Assembly: GCA_008360975.2 (NCBI GenBank)
Contig: CM039193.1
Coordinates: 5,570,501 to 5,634,500 of the forward strand
DNA from: Lichenostomus cassidix
Lineage: Eukaryota; Chordata; Aves; Passeriformes; Meliphagidae
Reading direction: 5' to 3'
Length of the DNA stretch: 64,000 nt
Under the pieces are notes generated by a model. The model worked only from the letters and a program-made list of their open reading frames with translations, made no database searches and was not told the origin of the DNA. A program made the translations under genes and the position numbers. Within the stretch, counting starts at the first letter, position 1. Every line of letters begins with the position of its first letter. Of the stretch, positions 25,466 to 39,100 are shown one piece after another.

Positions 25466-28400
25466 GTCACAGGGCTAGGACTAGTCTGGGGTGGAAAGGA
25501 GGTTCCCAAATTCATTCTGAAATGCTGATGGATGTGGTGAAAATAGCCTGCTATGTTGGAAATCTCCACTAGACAGGAAAGACCCTGGCATGATGGCTTG
25601 TAGCCCACAGACCAGCTGGAGAGTGCCCAGCTGGGAAGCACAGAAGAACACTGGGGAGATCCTGCCCTGAGCAAGATCTTTACAAGATGTGCTGATTAAA
25701 AAAAACACAACAAAAAAAATAAAGAACTCATGCTTTTGCTCTGCAACACAGAGCAGCTCGGTAAGATAAATTCCAAAAGCCTTTACTGTGGTAGAACAGT
25801 TAAATAGGATCACAATAAAATTCCACCTGTCAGCTCCAAAAGCACCCCACATGTAGAATTTACACAAGCTGAACCAGAGCTGGTTCAGGGCATGTCATAA
25901 CAGCCATTTCTGCACTGAGCACTGTTAAAATTGGCCTCAAGATGAATTGAGTGCCTGGAAAGGGCAACCATATTTCAAGCAAACCAGGACATGCTCAGGG
26001 TGGTTGGACTGCCCCTTCAGCTGCATTCCTGAGTGTTTAATTTTTGCCACTTGGTTTGCATGAAAAATATCTCCAAAAAACTCTTCAATACAGTAAAAAT
26101 ACCTTGAGGTCAAACTTTAAAGAAGAATCGTGTTAGTTTATACTGAAAGGATTTTTCAGAGCATTGTTCCAACCTACAGCCATAAGTGAAGAGTCAGCAT
26201 CACAAGTATTTTTTGCTCAATGAGTTGTTTGCAATCTGTCAATTCTCTCAGCTATAATAGGGCATTGCCAATCTAATCACATCACAGGGTTTGTTTTTTT
26301 TTTTGAATGACATCCTGGTTTGTTTTTGCTTGTGATGCTTCCCAGCAGAATTCACTTCTGGTGTAGGAAATAACATGACTAACATGGAAATCCAAAGGGC
26401 ACTGCAACTGATTCCACCCTTGCTCCATTTTTTCTCAAGGGGCTTTAACCCAAAAAAATCTCACTGTGTGCAGAACTTTTGAATCAAGCAATCCAGTGAT
26501 GCTGAGCACCCTCACCCCTTTTTCAACCCAACTCCAAGCAAACAAGTGTGGGGCAAACAATGAGGCACTGCCCTTCCCTGGAGCTGTGCATTAGAGAATC
26601 ACTCTGGCATGAGTGAATAGAAACCCTCTTGGCTTTCTCAGAAATAAAAGCACCAATAATGTAAGATTAATATGTAATAATGAGACAATTTTCTTCCATG
26701 TCCCACAGACTACATGCACTGTGTGCCCTTTGAAGCCAGCCAATTACACTGTCAGCAACAAATACATTTCAGCTGTAGAACAACACAGTTGTTAGTGGCA
26801 ATTTTGCAGGGAAGGTTGAAGTGAAGCCCATGTCCCCTTTGCACATGCAGCTAAAATAAGTCTTCAGATGCTCTGGTGCATAGACACCTTGGCAACACAT
26901 TTTTGAAAGGGTATTTTTGAAGGTAAATATTTTTGTCAATTATTTGCTTTTTAAATGTTACTATTCTCACATATATCTGCATTTTTTTTTTTAAATTGCT
27001 CTCTCACAGCCTTGAAAAGTAGATCTCCCAGGCATCTTTAAACCCCTATCATAAAAAAAAAAGAGACTCAGATATCTTGGATTTCCTCTTATTCCAGGTA
27101 ACTTATTCCACATGCAGTCCAGCCAACTAGTTAAAACTTCCTCCCCTTTCTATTTCCTGTTGCTACCAACATCCAGCTCACAAAATCCACCATTTGGAGA
27201 GATAATGAGAAATCCAAATGGCCATCTGGGCTACACAAGTGTACTCTACACTGTACAGAGGCTCTTCAGTGGATAAGGCATGGAGCAGGGATTGACAGGG
27301 CAGCAAGAAGTGATCACACACTAAAGAAAGAGAATGTTGGAAAGGCAGCTGTAATATTGTTACAGAACACTTTTGTACCAAACACTTCACAAACAACAGA
27401 AGTTTTGCCCCAAGACTTGTAAATACGGGAAGGAAGACAAATGTCACTGCTTAATTCACCTTAAATATATGCAGCACAGATGCTGCAAGCAAAATGCCAC
27501 TTTGGTGACAGTTTATTCTTGATAAATAAATCATTTATACACCTGACACAGCTCGTTTCTTTCTTTCGTGATAATTATAGTTTTAGAAGCCTCATTTAAG
27601 GGGTGCAAATTAATTTCCAAATTCCACCTCCTGTCAAAGAGTGTGTTTTATTAGGTGATTAATTACCTGCAGGAGCACTGCAGGAGACACCTTGGGGGCA
27701 AACAAGGATTGCTGTGACAGCTCCTTGAAGATATGGCTCTGCTCCTAGGGCGTGATGCACCCAGAGATAAAATAGCTGCATACAGGTGTTATCATCTGCA
27801 GCACCTTGGGATGTTTGTGCCTCAGAGAAGTGCATCTCCCTTCTGGAAAATGCAAATATTTGCCTGGATGCTACAGCCCTTGCTTTGTGAGAAATCCCAC
27901 GAACAGCCTGGGGGTGGTTCCACTTCCACAGAGGGGCAGAAAGCAGTGGGAATTGCTCTTCTCTCAGCCTTGGTGTGCTCCTGAAACCTTCTGCACCCCC
28001 AAAACACACACCACTTACCCTTCCCCAGCTTATTTGCCTGGATGTTTCAAATTTCTGAGCCAAGAATACTTTTTGTAAGTTTTTTTAAGTGAGCTCCATA
28101 AAGGTTGTAGGATTTATAGCAAATTTTACCACAGTTTTTGTGCTGTCATTTTGGACCCCAAATTGACCAGAGCTTCCAGGAGACCTGTTTGTAACTCCTA
28201 TTTGCAAGTAATTTTGGTGCTCCAAGATGGCTGAGAAGAAACCAAGGCAGCCCAGCATAGCTTATACACATGCACCAAGTTCAGGGACCTCTACACTCAC
28301 AGGGACTTTGATAGTACAAAGAAAATTCCAGAGAAAAACAACTCTTCCACTAACACTAGTAGAGAAACACGAAATTTAACAAATTCTAAAGACTTTATCC

Positions 28401-30079
28401 ACCTGTTTTATTTAAGTCTCTTATTCTACACAACACAAAAAGCACTGTTGTCACAAGGATTGCTCTGCCCCCTTGCACTTCTTGCTCTCTCACAACTGCA
28501 CCTGCCTCTCACAGGAATTAGTCTGATGGAGAAAATCAGATCTGAAGGCCACTGACCAAGGGCAGGACCTGTTCCCAGCCTCTCCTGATGGATGGACTGC
28601 ACAGGTGATCAGCTCAGGTGCTGCTTTTTTGGATAGTTACCCAGAGCAATTTAAGTCATTACTTCTTCACCTCCCCATCGCAGGCAAAGGAACAGATTTT
28701 TCTTTTCCCTTTCACAGAAAATTTTCAAGTGTTTGTCTTTATTTATCATTTTACTTTCCTGTGGCTTTTCCAGTACTCTCCCCCCCCTTTCCTGCACAAG
28801 GACATCAAAGACTGCCAAAGGCAATTCTCACTGTGCTTTTCATCAGCAAGCTTAAGCCAGATTGTTAGAAAAAGCTGGTTAAGTCTAAACCAACATTAAC
28901 CCTTCAAGTTTGGGAGCAAAAGAAAACACAGATTAAGAACAGTCTGAGAGATTCTCTCGTCTGACAGCACCAAATTTCTTCTGATCTCAGGGCAGTGGGA
29001 TGTCAATCTCCCTTCAGTAAATTGTGGAAGAGGGAACATCAAAGATGAACATGTCTGAGGTGGGAACACAGAATAGAAGAGCATATTTCGAAAATCTGAG
29101 AATTTATTTCTCTCTGAAATAATAGAGAAGACACAAAGTCTTTTCAGAAGCATTTTGCAAAGCTGAGGATAAGTGGCAAAGGGAGGGAATGTTCTAGACT
29201 CTGAAAAGACCACCTGTGATGGATCTACAGCAGTTGTAATTTTCAAAATGTGGAAGTATAAGCCCTTGGCATAACTCTTAGCTAAACACAATCAGAAAGT
29301 ACTTGCTGCACTTTCTTTCTTTTTTTTCTCTCTCTCAAAAAGCCAAAACCCCCCAACAACCATCAACAACTGCAGCCAAACAAAAAAGCCGAAAAACCAA
29401 CAACATCACACAAACTTCCCAGAAAAACAATCAGATCCCACTAAAGATCAAGCTGGAGATTATTGCTCCAAATCTGCCCTTAATTAAGTGTAGTCTTCCA
29501 CCACTCAACAGTTGTTACAAGGTTAGAGAGAAAATTATCATTTAAATGTCTTATAACCCAAAGTAATTAACCAACTCTGACAAAACACTGTACTACAAAC
29601 CTGCTTCAATTTTAACCCATAGTGTGTGTGCTGGAAACTTCCAGTCAAATGTTCTGTATTTTCTCATTTGCCCACATACGCTCGTTATTAAAACCACATG
29701 TGGGCACTGAATCATTTCATGGTTCGTTTAGAGACAAACACGCAGAAAATTGTGGGAAACAAGTTCAGCCCGAAGAGTCTGTGCAAAGCCTGGGCAGTCT
29801 GAGGCACACTGTGGTGGAGGAGCTTGAGCTACAGGACTGTGATACTCTGGGGCTCAAAACTGAACAGGAGAGAAGTGTCCACACTGGATTTCAGAGCAGA
29901 TCATCAGCAGAGTCAGCTAGGGTGACAGTTTCACCCTCAGCTCCCTGCAAAACACCACGTGTGTGCTCAACTGTTAGCCCACAACAAAAACCCTTAAGTG
30001 AGGCAGCAGGATGGGCTTTCATTTCTGGAACTGCTCTGTCAATGACCAGAATTTCCCAACTGCATGGGAAGTCCAAAGC

Positions 30080-30138
30080 ATAACCTCAGGCAAAGTACTC
30101 AATCTCTCTGGATCTGACATCTGGGAAAAATGGTAGCC
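30080..30138 (+). repeat. MIR-like SINE relic
   Basis: The stretch runs ACCTCAGGCAAAGTACTCAA, TCTCTCTGGATCTGACATCT, GGGAAAAATGGTAG. It follows the order of the conserved MIR block: ACCTTGGGCAAGT, CTTAACCTCTCTG, CCTCAGTTTCCTCATCTGT, AAAATGG. Similarity is moderate and covers only about 60 bp, so this is a probable rather than certain ancient tRNA-derived SINE. Such copies are scarce but present in birds. Confidence 0.5.
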
Positions 30139-33100
30139 CTTCATCTTGTCCCTTGGACTAGGAGGTCATCAGCTCAAAGATGACCTTTTGCCGAGAAGAC
30201 AGTCAGTAAAACAGTAAAGCCTTGCTTTTTATTGGGTTTCTGTGGATTATTCATATTCCAGAAGGGGCTGAAGGACCCAAACATAATGTGCCAACTCAGA
30301 TGTGCAATGAGAACACACGTGAAGCCCACCTGAGAACACAACCCCTTGCCATTCACAAGTACTGCTGCATTCAGAAGCATTTTCTTTAAGAACGTATCTC
30401 ACCTGTGGATCTTATCCCCCAGCAACACAGGGAACATTCATATTATGTCTGCAAATGTCCAGTTTGGTTTTGAAGCCCAAAACAGCATGTGCATGATCCA
30501 GGTTTCTTGTTGAGCCCTCTGTCAGGACGGTAAAAGGTCAGGTCCTGACACTGTAACACAAACATCTTTAATAGCTGCAGGATCTCAGTTTTCCTCTTAC
30601 AGGGGAGTATGTACACACATACCAGGGATTTTCCATGGAACCCAAATGCTCCAGGATAAAATTAAACCATTAAATTACGACATCTTCCACAAAGTTCAAG
30701 GGGAGACCTCACAAAGCCAGCTCTGATCAAACAGCTCTCTACTGGAGAGCTTCACAAAGAGGTCATTTGTGAAGAAAGACAAAGAAGATGATAACTGATG
30801 AATCTAATGCTCTATAAACCTCCTAGCCAGACATGGGGCACACAGTTCTCCCAAGAACACTGTAGTTTTACAAAGACAGGAACAACACTCAAAAGCACTA
30901 ATGAAAACCTCAGCCCAGTGTTTCCACTCGTGTTTCCACCTTGCTCCTGTTGATGTAATGCTATAAAGCAGGAATTCTAGCTGGTATTAATGAGGCAATA
31001 AAATTTCAGAAACGGGCCCTGTAGTTTCAGACAGCTGCATATGTAAAACTCTATCTCATACTAAATAGCTGATTCCTGGAGAGGGAAAACAACGAAAGCC
31101 CAGCCAGGTTCCTGTAACTGGGACTTCTGATACTTCTGATGGATGGCTGGAAAGGTGGAGGAGAGCAGGGAGGGAAGGTCACAAGATTAAAAAGCATGTC
31201 ACAAACACAGAGCAATATTGCAATCATGCCAGAACTATGGAAGGAGATGGCTTTCATACCAAAAAGCTAAAGCATATCCTAAATTTGGTTTTTTTGACCA
31301 ATCTTTTGGGGTAATAGGAGCCTTTATTTGCTGCTCTTTACAGCTCTAGGAATAACTATTCATTCCAATCCCATTTGCAACACTAGAGAGCTGCAGACAT
31401 AAGACAGTCCTTTTCTCCTTGTGCTTATGAACAGAAACAAAGCTTTTTCCATGAGGAAAATCCGTATCTTTGAAGGAAAGAACTTTATAGTGCAATCAAA
31501 ATATTCATCAAAGCTCTACTTGTAACAGCAGGAACTTTGCACATGGAAGCAGGTGGGGTGAATAAGAATTTATGGGATGTCTGTAGACATATTAAATATC
31601 TGAAGTTCTTCAAAGCACAGGTAACACTGAATGGAGTTTACAGACACAGTTGATTTAAAATATGCACAGTCTCAATCCATACTGATATTAAAACACAGTC
31701 AGAAGATACCATCTGCTCTTTATAGGCACTGGTAATCAAAGGTTTTCTGTTAGTCTGAGCACAGGCATTAAAGGATATATTGGGGGTAAAGCTCAGGCTA
31801 AAAAGGAAGCAACGCTCAATGCTGCATTCTTTCATCCAGAAATACACCTGTATCCTTGATCAAAAACTTTACTCAAGCTGTGGCATCTGGGCATTTGCAC
31901 TAGATCCACATTCATGATACTTTGGTTCCAAAAGCCTGAAAAATTCTTTTGGTCAATAGGATTTTCTAGTGCTGTAATGTCTTTACTGTAAAAGGACTAT
32001 TTAATCATTTCTAAGCAACAAACTTTTTTAATCTCCTGATTATTCTCGTGGAAAAATACAAGAAGGAGAGGGGCAAGGTACTAGTAATTTCCTGATAATT
32101 CAAAATGCTGCATCAAGTAAGGAAACCAGGATATTTTCCATCTCCATGCCTGGAAGCAGCCTGACCCTGCAAACATCTCAGTCAAGCAGTTCACACTTAA
32201 CAGGAGCTTGGAGAGCAGAACAGCTCTTGATACACAGAAATGCCAACAGCTCTGTTTCATTGTGATTTTTTTCTCAATGTATTAAAATACTTCAAAACCT
32301 GCTTGTACAAAAATCCTTTCCAACCCAGTGACATGGAATGTTAAGGTGTGATTGAACAGAAGAGCTTTAGGGTCACAAAACACTATCCAATTTTACTGTC
32401 TCAGATCCAAACTGTAGCCTGGGTATCCATTTTCAAATAGAATTAAAACACATTGGGAGCTTTATGCTCTCTGAACTGTTATTAAGCTGGACTATAAATT
32501 TAATTACGGAAACACCTTTGACAGAATTAAACAGTAGAGCTTGCAGTCAGAAATAAGATCACCAGTGGTGGAAATGACATTGACAGATTTACATAAAACC
32601 TGACTGACTGTGCTAAAGCTTAAAAGCAGCAAAGTACCAGATATCTCTTGAAAGAAAAGATTTCTAAGCCCATTCAGGTCCCTGTGACAGTTATCTGGCA
32701 TGGCTACAATTAATTGTAAATAAACCAACAATGGAAAAACTCCACCTCTGCAAGCACACAGCATTTGCAAGTCTGATTCTCAGTGGGTAAAGCCATTACA
32801 ACCCAATGCACACACACCACCATGCCATTCTAATATCTTGGTTTTAAACTCCCTGATCCTCCTTTATAAGCTTTTTTTTGCTATTTCAGGCATTTCACTA
32901 TAATAAACTATGGAATTCTGCTCATACAGACAAAATTCCATAACTAAATCTCCAATTAAAGTCTCATATTTAGCAGGAAAGGGGAAAGTGGTGGCTCAGA
33001 TGTGCATCATGGTTTGGTTACTCACAGACTACCCACAACAACTCCTGAAAGGACATCTGCACTGATGAATCTCAGAACATTTTGTACCAACAAGTATTCC

Positions 33101-36100
33101 TCATTTTTCATATCTTAGTGGCTTCAGGAGTGCCCTGAACTAAACTTCAACTTGTTAATCTCCACAGGTATTTGGACTGCAGCCCATGTATTTTCAATGG
33201 GTACCTGACACACAATAAATGGCAATATTTGGTTAGTACAGTAAAACCCAATGCCTTTGCCAATTAGTAATACTATTACATGGTCCTGATCCAAATTTCA
33301 CTGGCATTGTTGGGTTTTTGCCTTCCATCAGCTCCAACTACACAATGCCTGGATAGTAAACTTTTAGTTAATCACTTGCATAATAACACTTAATCAGTAC
33401 TAAGGTTTCCATCTCTACAATATGCTTATAATCTGGCTCCAAAATTTAATTATTTCACTGCTGTAACAGTAAGTAATGGCACATGAGCCATTCAATAGGA
33501 TATTTACTGACATCTTGTCTCTGACTGTACAGAGCTGCATTTTTAGACTGCTTTGCCATTGAAGTGATGCACAAACTGCCCTCTTTTTCCCCCTCCTTGG
33601 CTTTTGAACTCATCCTCTGATTTTAGGCAAATAAGACAGCAGCAGACACAGAGCTCCTAAAACTTATGTGAACATCAAACAAACATCTCAAACACATCTG
33701 TAAGCATCTTGGTTCAGCCAAGAGACTCAATTTGGCAACCCCACTTTGCAGGAAAGGCTGCAGGAGGAGTCAGCAGCTGCTGGTGCTGCTGGCCAGGCAA
33801 CCCAGAGTGTTGGCAACCAGGACAAGGGGAAGTGCCCAGCATCTGTTACCATCTGCTCAGGGCTGGAGGAGGGAGTTTTGGGGCCACAAAAGCAGAGCCT
33901 GAGTCAGCACAACAGGGAAGCAAAGGTGCTGTGGGTACAGATCCACAGGAAACCATGGTTGTGCTGTTTGCAGAACTACTTCAGGAAAGGAGAGGTGCTG
34001 TGGGCTTTGGGAGGAGGATGCTGGTCCTGTCCTGCACCATGTGCAGAGGTGATGAGGTGAATGCACAACAAGGCAGCTAAACAGAATTCCAGAATTTCCT
34101 ACAGAACACAGAACCATCCAAAACACAGCAGGGGGGGGAAACCACAGATGAAACAACAAAGAAAACAAAAAGCCGCTGCAGACCTGAGTAAATAAATGGT
34201 GAAGCTGCTTAAACCCCGAGGATTTCTGGTTTGTGGTGCTGGATTAAAGAGCAAAGCAAGAGCCCAAGAGATTCTGCCTGCATTCTGCTCTCAAAGGAAA
34301 CACAATGCACAAAAGGAAGATTGGCAGCAGAAAGAAGATCCAGTGTTTGGGGATCAGTGTACAACTCTTCAGGCTGAAGTGCTCTTTAGCAGGGTTGTCT
34401 AACACACAGCCTCTGTGGGGAAGCTCTGGAGACCATTGACAGAGTGCTTTCCTGAGCTCAGGGCACCACTGAGTCTTTCTTGGCCACGAAATGTTATCTC
34501 TGGCTTTTTTAGGATGTTCAGAGTCCTTAGCTCTCCTGAGGAGATGGGGAAATCTGTGAGGCCAGCAGGCCAGGAGACATCTGAGGAACAGCTGCTGAGA
34601 ACATCAGAGGTTCCAGGGACCTTAAAGTTGGTTAAAAATAGAAATAATTTAATCAAGGTCACATTTCTCCTCAAAAAGAAGGAATTCTCTTTAAATACAC
34701 AATATTTTGTTACAGTAAAACATTCCCTGTGTTGGCAACTGAAGGCCTTTGGAAAATAAATACTTTAAGTCATTCTAGGCTATCTCCTTCCAAGATCAGG
34801 AAGGAGACTGAGAGGTCAAACATGAACCTCAGCAAGAAGTCCCAAGTTTCAGTGCCCCATAACCCATTGAGAATCTTCCAGCCAACTTCTTAGGACAAAA
34901 TCCATGTTGGATCTTTGAGTTGGCTTCTTCCTACCACTATGACTCAGCTCTTTTTAAATTCAAAATAGGGGGGAAATCCAGAGAAAGGAAATTTAGCAAC
35001 AAGAGTTAGCTCCCTTACACACACAAGATCCATTTCCAATTCATATACTTGAGCTTTGTTTGTTTCTGGAAGTTCTAAGCTTCTTCCTCACTGTTAATAG
35101 GAGCTCTGTGTGTCTGATAGGTTTTTGGGAGAGCGTGAAGGTAAATAAAATCACAGGTGAGAAGACACATTCTTTTCAGGTCCCTTAGTAATGCACAGGA
35201 TTCCTGTGGCCTAAAATAGTAAATTTTTAAACAGCTGGGACTGTAAAGAAAACCCTTTTGCATTCCCTTCTTTAGGCTCCCTTCTGCTGAAGTATATTAA
35301 CAAAAGAAGTTCGTTTGTCAAACCACTGATATTCATATGCTGAGATTCATCACACTTGGTGGTCTGGAAATCCTTTAAAGGACACAGAACTAAACATGAG
35401 CTGGGCAAAACAAGCAGAGGTGCCTTGAGTCACTCTGAGCACAAATGGACAGATTGAATTTTCCTAGCATTAGCCACAATAAATACATCCCAGGGCATGA
35501 GGGGTGACAGAACACTCCGACAAGGAAGTATTCTTGGCTGATTTTGAAGGTTTTGTTTGTGCCCAGTGGCTTAGGAAATTTGTTCATCCTTCCTTGAAGA
35601 CTACATTTGTAATGCTGTAATACTGCCGGGGTGAGTCAGAGGTTAACTTAATGCCCAGATAAATTCCAACTGCACAATTCCTGTTCACCTGACCCGTGGA
35701 ACTGTGCAACACATTGACTCAAATATTAGAGTGAAACAAAGAACTAAAGATCTTTTGCACCCTGCCTTTCACCCCTCTGAACCAGGCACATCTTGGCTGG
35801 GATCTTGGGCAGAATTGTCTCCCCATGGTTTTCCAGCCTTAAGATTTAGTTTCAACTATGCCTTCCTTACTCAAATAGTTGTTTTCCCTTGTTTATTTTC
35901 TCTCACAGGCAACTGGACTACCTAGGCAAGGGGATTTTGCCTTCAGTCATAGAGGCCATGGTGGTTCACCAGCCTCTTAAGCCACCCAACTACATTGCCT
36001 TCTTCAACCACCCTCCTAAAATTCTGAATCAAGCATCAACAATCGTGAAATAGACTCTCAAAAGTACAGGAATGAAAACAAACACATCAGGGCTCTTTTG

Positions 36101-39100
36101 TTGGCTGGTGTTTGAAACTTCACCATAGCACCCATTTCACTCCTCAGACATTTTTTCCATGGTTCTTAGATGTATACATATTTCTGTTTTTTTCAAAGCA
36201 GCTCATAGTTCACATACTCACATCAGTGTGAGAGATGTGGATCATAAAAGGTGAGAAGAAACAGTAACACCCAAGTTTACCCAGAGAACATTTATCCAGC
36301 AGGCACATTCATGCTGTCTCTCAACAGAGTGTATGACCTGTATCATAACATCAGGGAAGGGGATGCTTCAGTGATCTGCAGAGGCACCTTGAGCTTTATT
36401 CTTCTTTAGTCAATGACAGCTGAGGCCAGAAGTGCCTGACCTGCCACAGAAATTCCTGGGCTTAGTTTCTAATTGCACTCCTTCAGAAATGACATGCTCT
36501 CAAAATAACGGTTACTGCCATTAAATATTCAGAGTAAGCATCTCTCAACCATCTAAAAATCAAAATTAACAAATTAAACACACATCTAGACTTACAAGCA
36601 AAGTGAAAGACCAATAGGAGTATTGGTGACAAATCTGTGAATACAAAGTGAAAATCCTACCCATTACTTTAGGATGGAGCACTCAAAAAATGTGCCTGTT
36701 TCTCAGAGCACAAAAAATGTAAATACATTGGGGAATATCGCACTATACCTACATAACTCAGGGTTTCTTGGATGTGTACAGCTTTTTTACCTGCCCTGAC
36801 AGAAGTGAAAACCTCTGCCAAGCATGACAGGTGTGGGATGAAGTTGTTCCAAAGCAGCCAAGAATTTTCATGGTGAGAATTTCTTTCTGATACATCTTCT
36901 CCACCCATAGCTTTGTTAGATGTTCTTCTGATTATTATTTTCTGGACAATGAGCTGCAACTTTCGAAAGATTTTGCAACAAAGGTAAGTAACCATCATGC
37001 AGCCACCCTGCAGGAGTGTTGGGTTGTGACCCAACTTGTCACCCACAGCTCTGCTGAGGGGGAAGTCAGCAGGAGAACAGTGATGAGAGCATGATTTGGC
37101 CTTCAGAGATTAAAAATTTATCTGTGTAGGATGATGTTTTGCTAGGCAGGATGCAGAAATAAGTAAGGGTGTTTTGGAGCAGAGTCTTGAAGGGAAAGAC
37201 AGATGGTGAATAAGTAGGAAGGATAATTTGTTTTCCCATATAATAAATATAAGGTTCCTCCCCCTCAAAATATCAATCATGGGTGTAAGAAGACTCTAAG
37301 CCAGCTGCATCCATTTAAAAGGGTTAATGTGAAAGTTTAGGATTTGTAGTACCTATTTCCACAGTCCTTTTTGTCAGGGGTGCTGGTAAGAACAAGGACT
37401 CACCGAAGGGAGGTTGAATTCTTGTAACACCTGCCAGCTGTGAGCCTGAAACACAGCAGGGCACCTTTCCTACCTCCTGCCCTTCCTGAGGATTCCACAG
37501 CTGGTCCCAAGGAGAGACAAGATACAGGACAGAACACGGGGCTGATCCCATCAGGCAAAGTCTAACCTGCCTGCTCGGCTTTGCTCTCCTGCCACCCACA
37601 GAAATAAAAGCTCCAAGTGTGAGATATCAACAGATTCTAACCAGAAAAGGGACAGGATGCTTAGACAAGAAGATTGTCTTTCAGCTAAGTTTCAGGCTTA
37701 TCATTTCCAGGGGGGCTAGAAGGTTGCAGTGAATTTTCACTGAGTTGTAAATTAAGGGTTGTATAGGAAAAGAACTAGCTACCTCAGTAGACCCCAAAGC
37801 CCTGTGAGAACAACTCTGTTTGTGTGGAACTCAGGCAACTATAAAATTCTGGAGCAGAAAAACCCCATTGCACCACCCTGGATGCTGAACTTCTCTAAGC
37901 CAGCACTGGGAGTCAAATTAGAGGAATGGAGTCACCCAGCTGGAAAGCTGATGGTAAAACACCAAGAAACCACAATTCCCCACATTGCTTTGCCACCAAG
38001 AAATCATACAGCTCTTTTTTACACCTGATAAACCCAGGGGTAGTGCAGGTACCCAGCTATGGAAAGGCAGTGACTATTACTGAACTAGGTCAGGAAATGG
38101 TCACTTTTGACTTCTCAGAGCATCTGTTGATGTCATCTGTGGTGCACATCACACCAGAGAAGCCTTTGCTGCTTTTCTTAAAACATAAGGAATGAGAAGA
38201 GCTATCTTTGGTAGCTTTCTCTAGGAAATCTCCAAACATGAACAGTTTTATCAGTCTGATCCAAAACTGTAACTAGAAGTCAGATCTACATGTAAAAGCA
38301 AAAGTCATGAATGCGTTTGATGTATTTTAAGCAAGACACTGAACTGCAGTTGTTATTTACAGATCAAAGAAGCTCCAGCAGTGTCCTGAAACAATCTAAG
38401 TGAGAAATGCCAAAATCTGATTTCATCCACGTCCATGTGTTGCTTTGAACTCGTAATTCACGGAATTGGTCACTATATTGAACTAATTATCAAGCTTAAC
38501 GCTTGCCAAATTTGACGGCTGTGCTGCCTTATAAAAAAGTCAGGTTTGAAGGGAAGTGGAATGATATATTGGAAGACATGCAGCCTTTATTGAAATCTGG
38601 GGAGTAAAAACAATCAATATACAAAAAAAAAATCCCCTCTCACCAAAAGCTAAACACAATTTACTTTTCTAATTGGTTGCTGCAACACAGATTAGCAAAA
38701 TAAATAGTTTGCATTAACCAATACATTAAAAAAATAAAGTGGTTAATTCCTCTTCCCTCACAGGAAAAGTTTCTTGTAATGGTTAAGTGGGAAAATATCT
38801 ACACTATCTAAAAATCTAATGAAGCCACATATTGTACATGGAAGTAAAACTAAAACAATGATTTCACAGCACAGCCTAATACATTTAAATTGAAATACTA
38901 ACAGCAGTGAAAAGAAACACCAGTAAAGTATTTTTGCAGGCAGGAATGTAGAAGCAAAGTCTGTTCAGATATCAATAAAGACTTAAAAAGTACTATTTTT
39001 GCCAATTACTTACTGTGGTTGGAAATGATCACAAACACTAGTTTGCCAAAGAAGTGATTTCAGGAATCACACAGCTTAGGCTATAATTAAAAAGCAATCT

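Noticed and set aside
29622..30083. 153-codon open frame on the + strand
   Set aside because: No recognisable domain, ordinary intronic composition, and its end overlaps the MIR-like relic. A frame of this length is expected by chance in 64 kb.
32303..32340. Short CR1-like terminus (TTTCCAACCCAG)
   Set aside because: Fewer than 20 matching bases, and the sequence before it shows no CR1 similarity.
33709..34080. Two overlapping open frames of over 100 codons in a GC-richer patch
   Set aside because: Overlapping frames of similar length on the same strand with repetitive GCTG words indicate composition bias, not a gene.
36669..37046. 125-codon open frame on the - strand
   Set aside because: It is in the sense direction of SLC25A26, so an extra exon was considered. 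The flanking carrier exons already join without a gap and the peptide does not resemble any carrier segment or known repeat protein.
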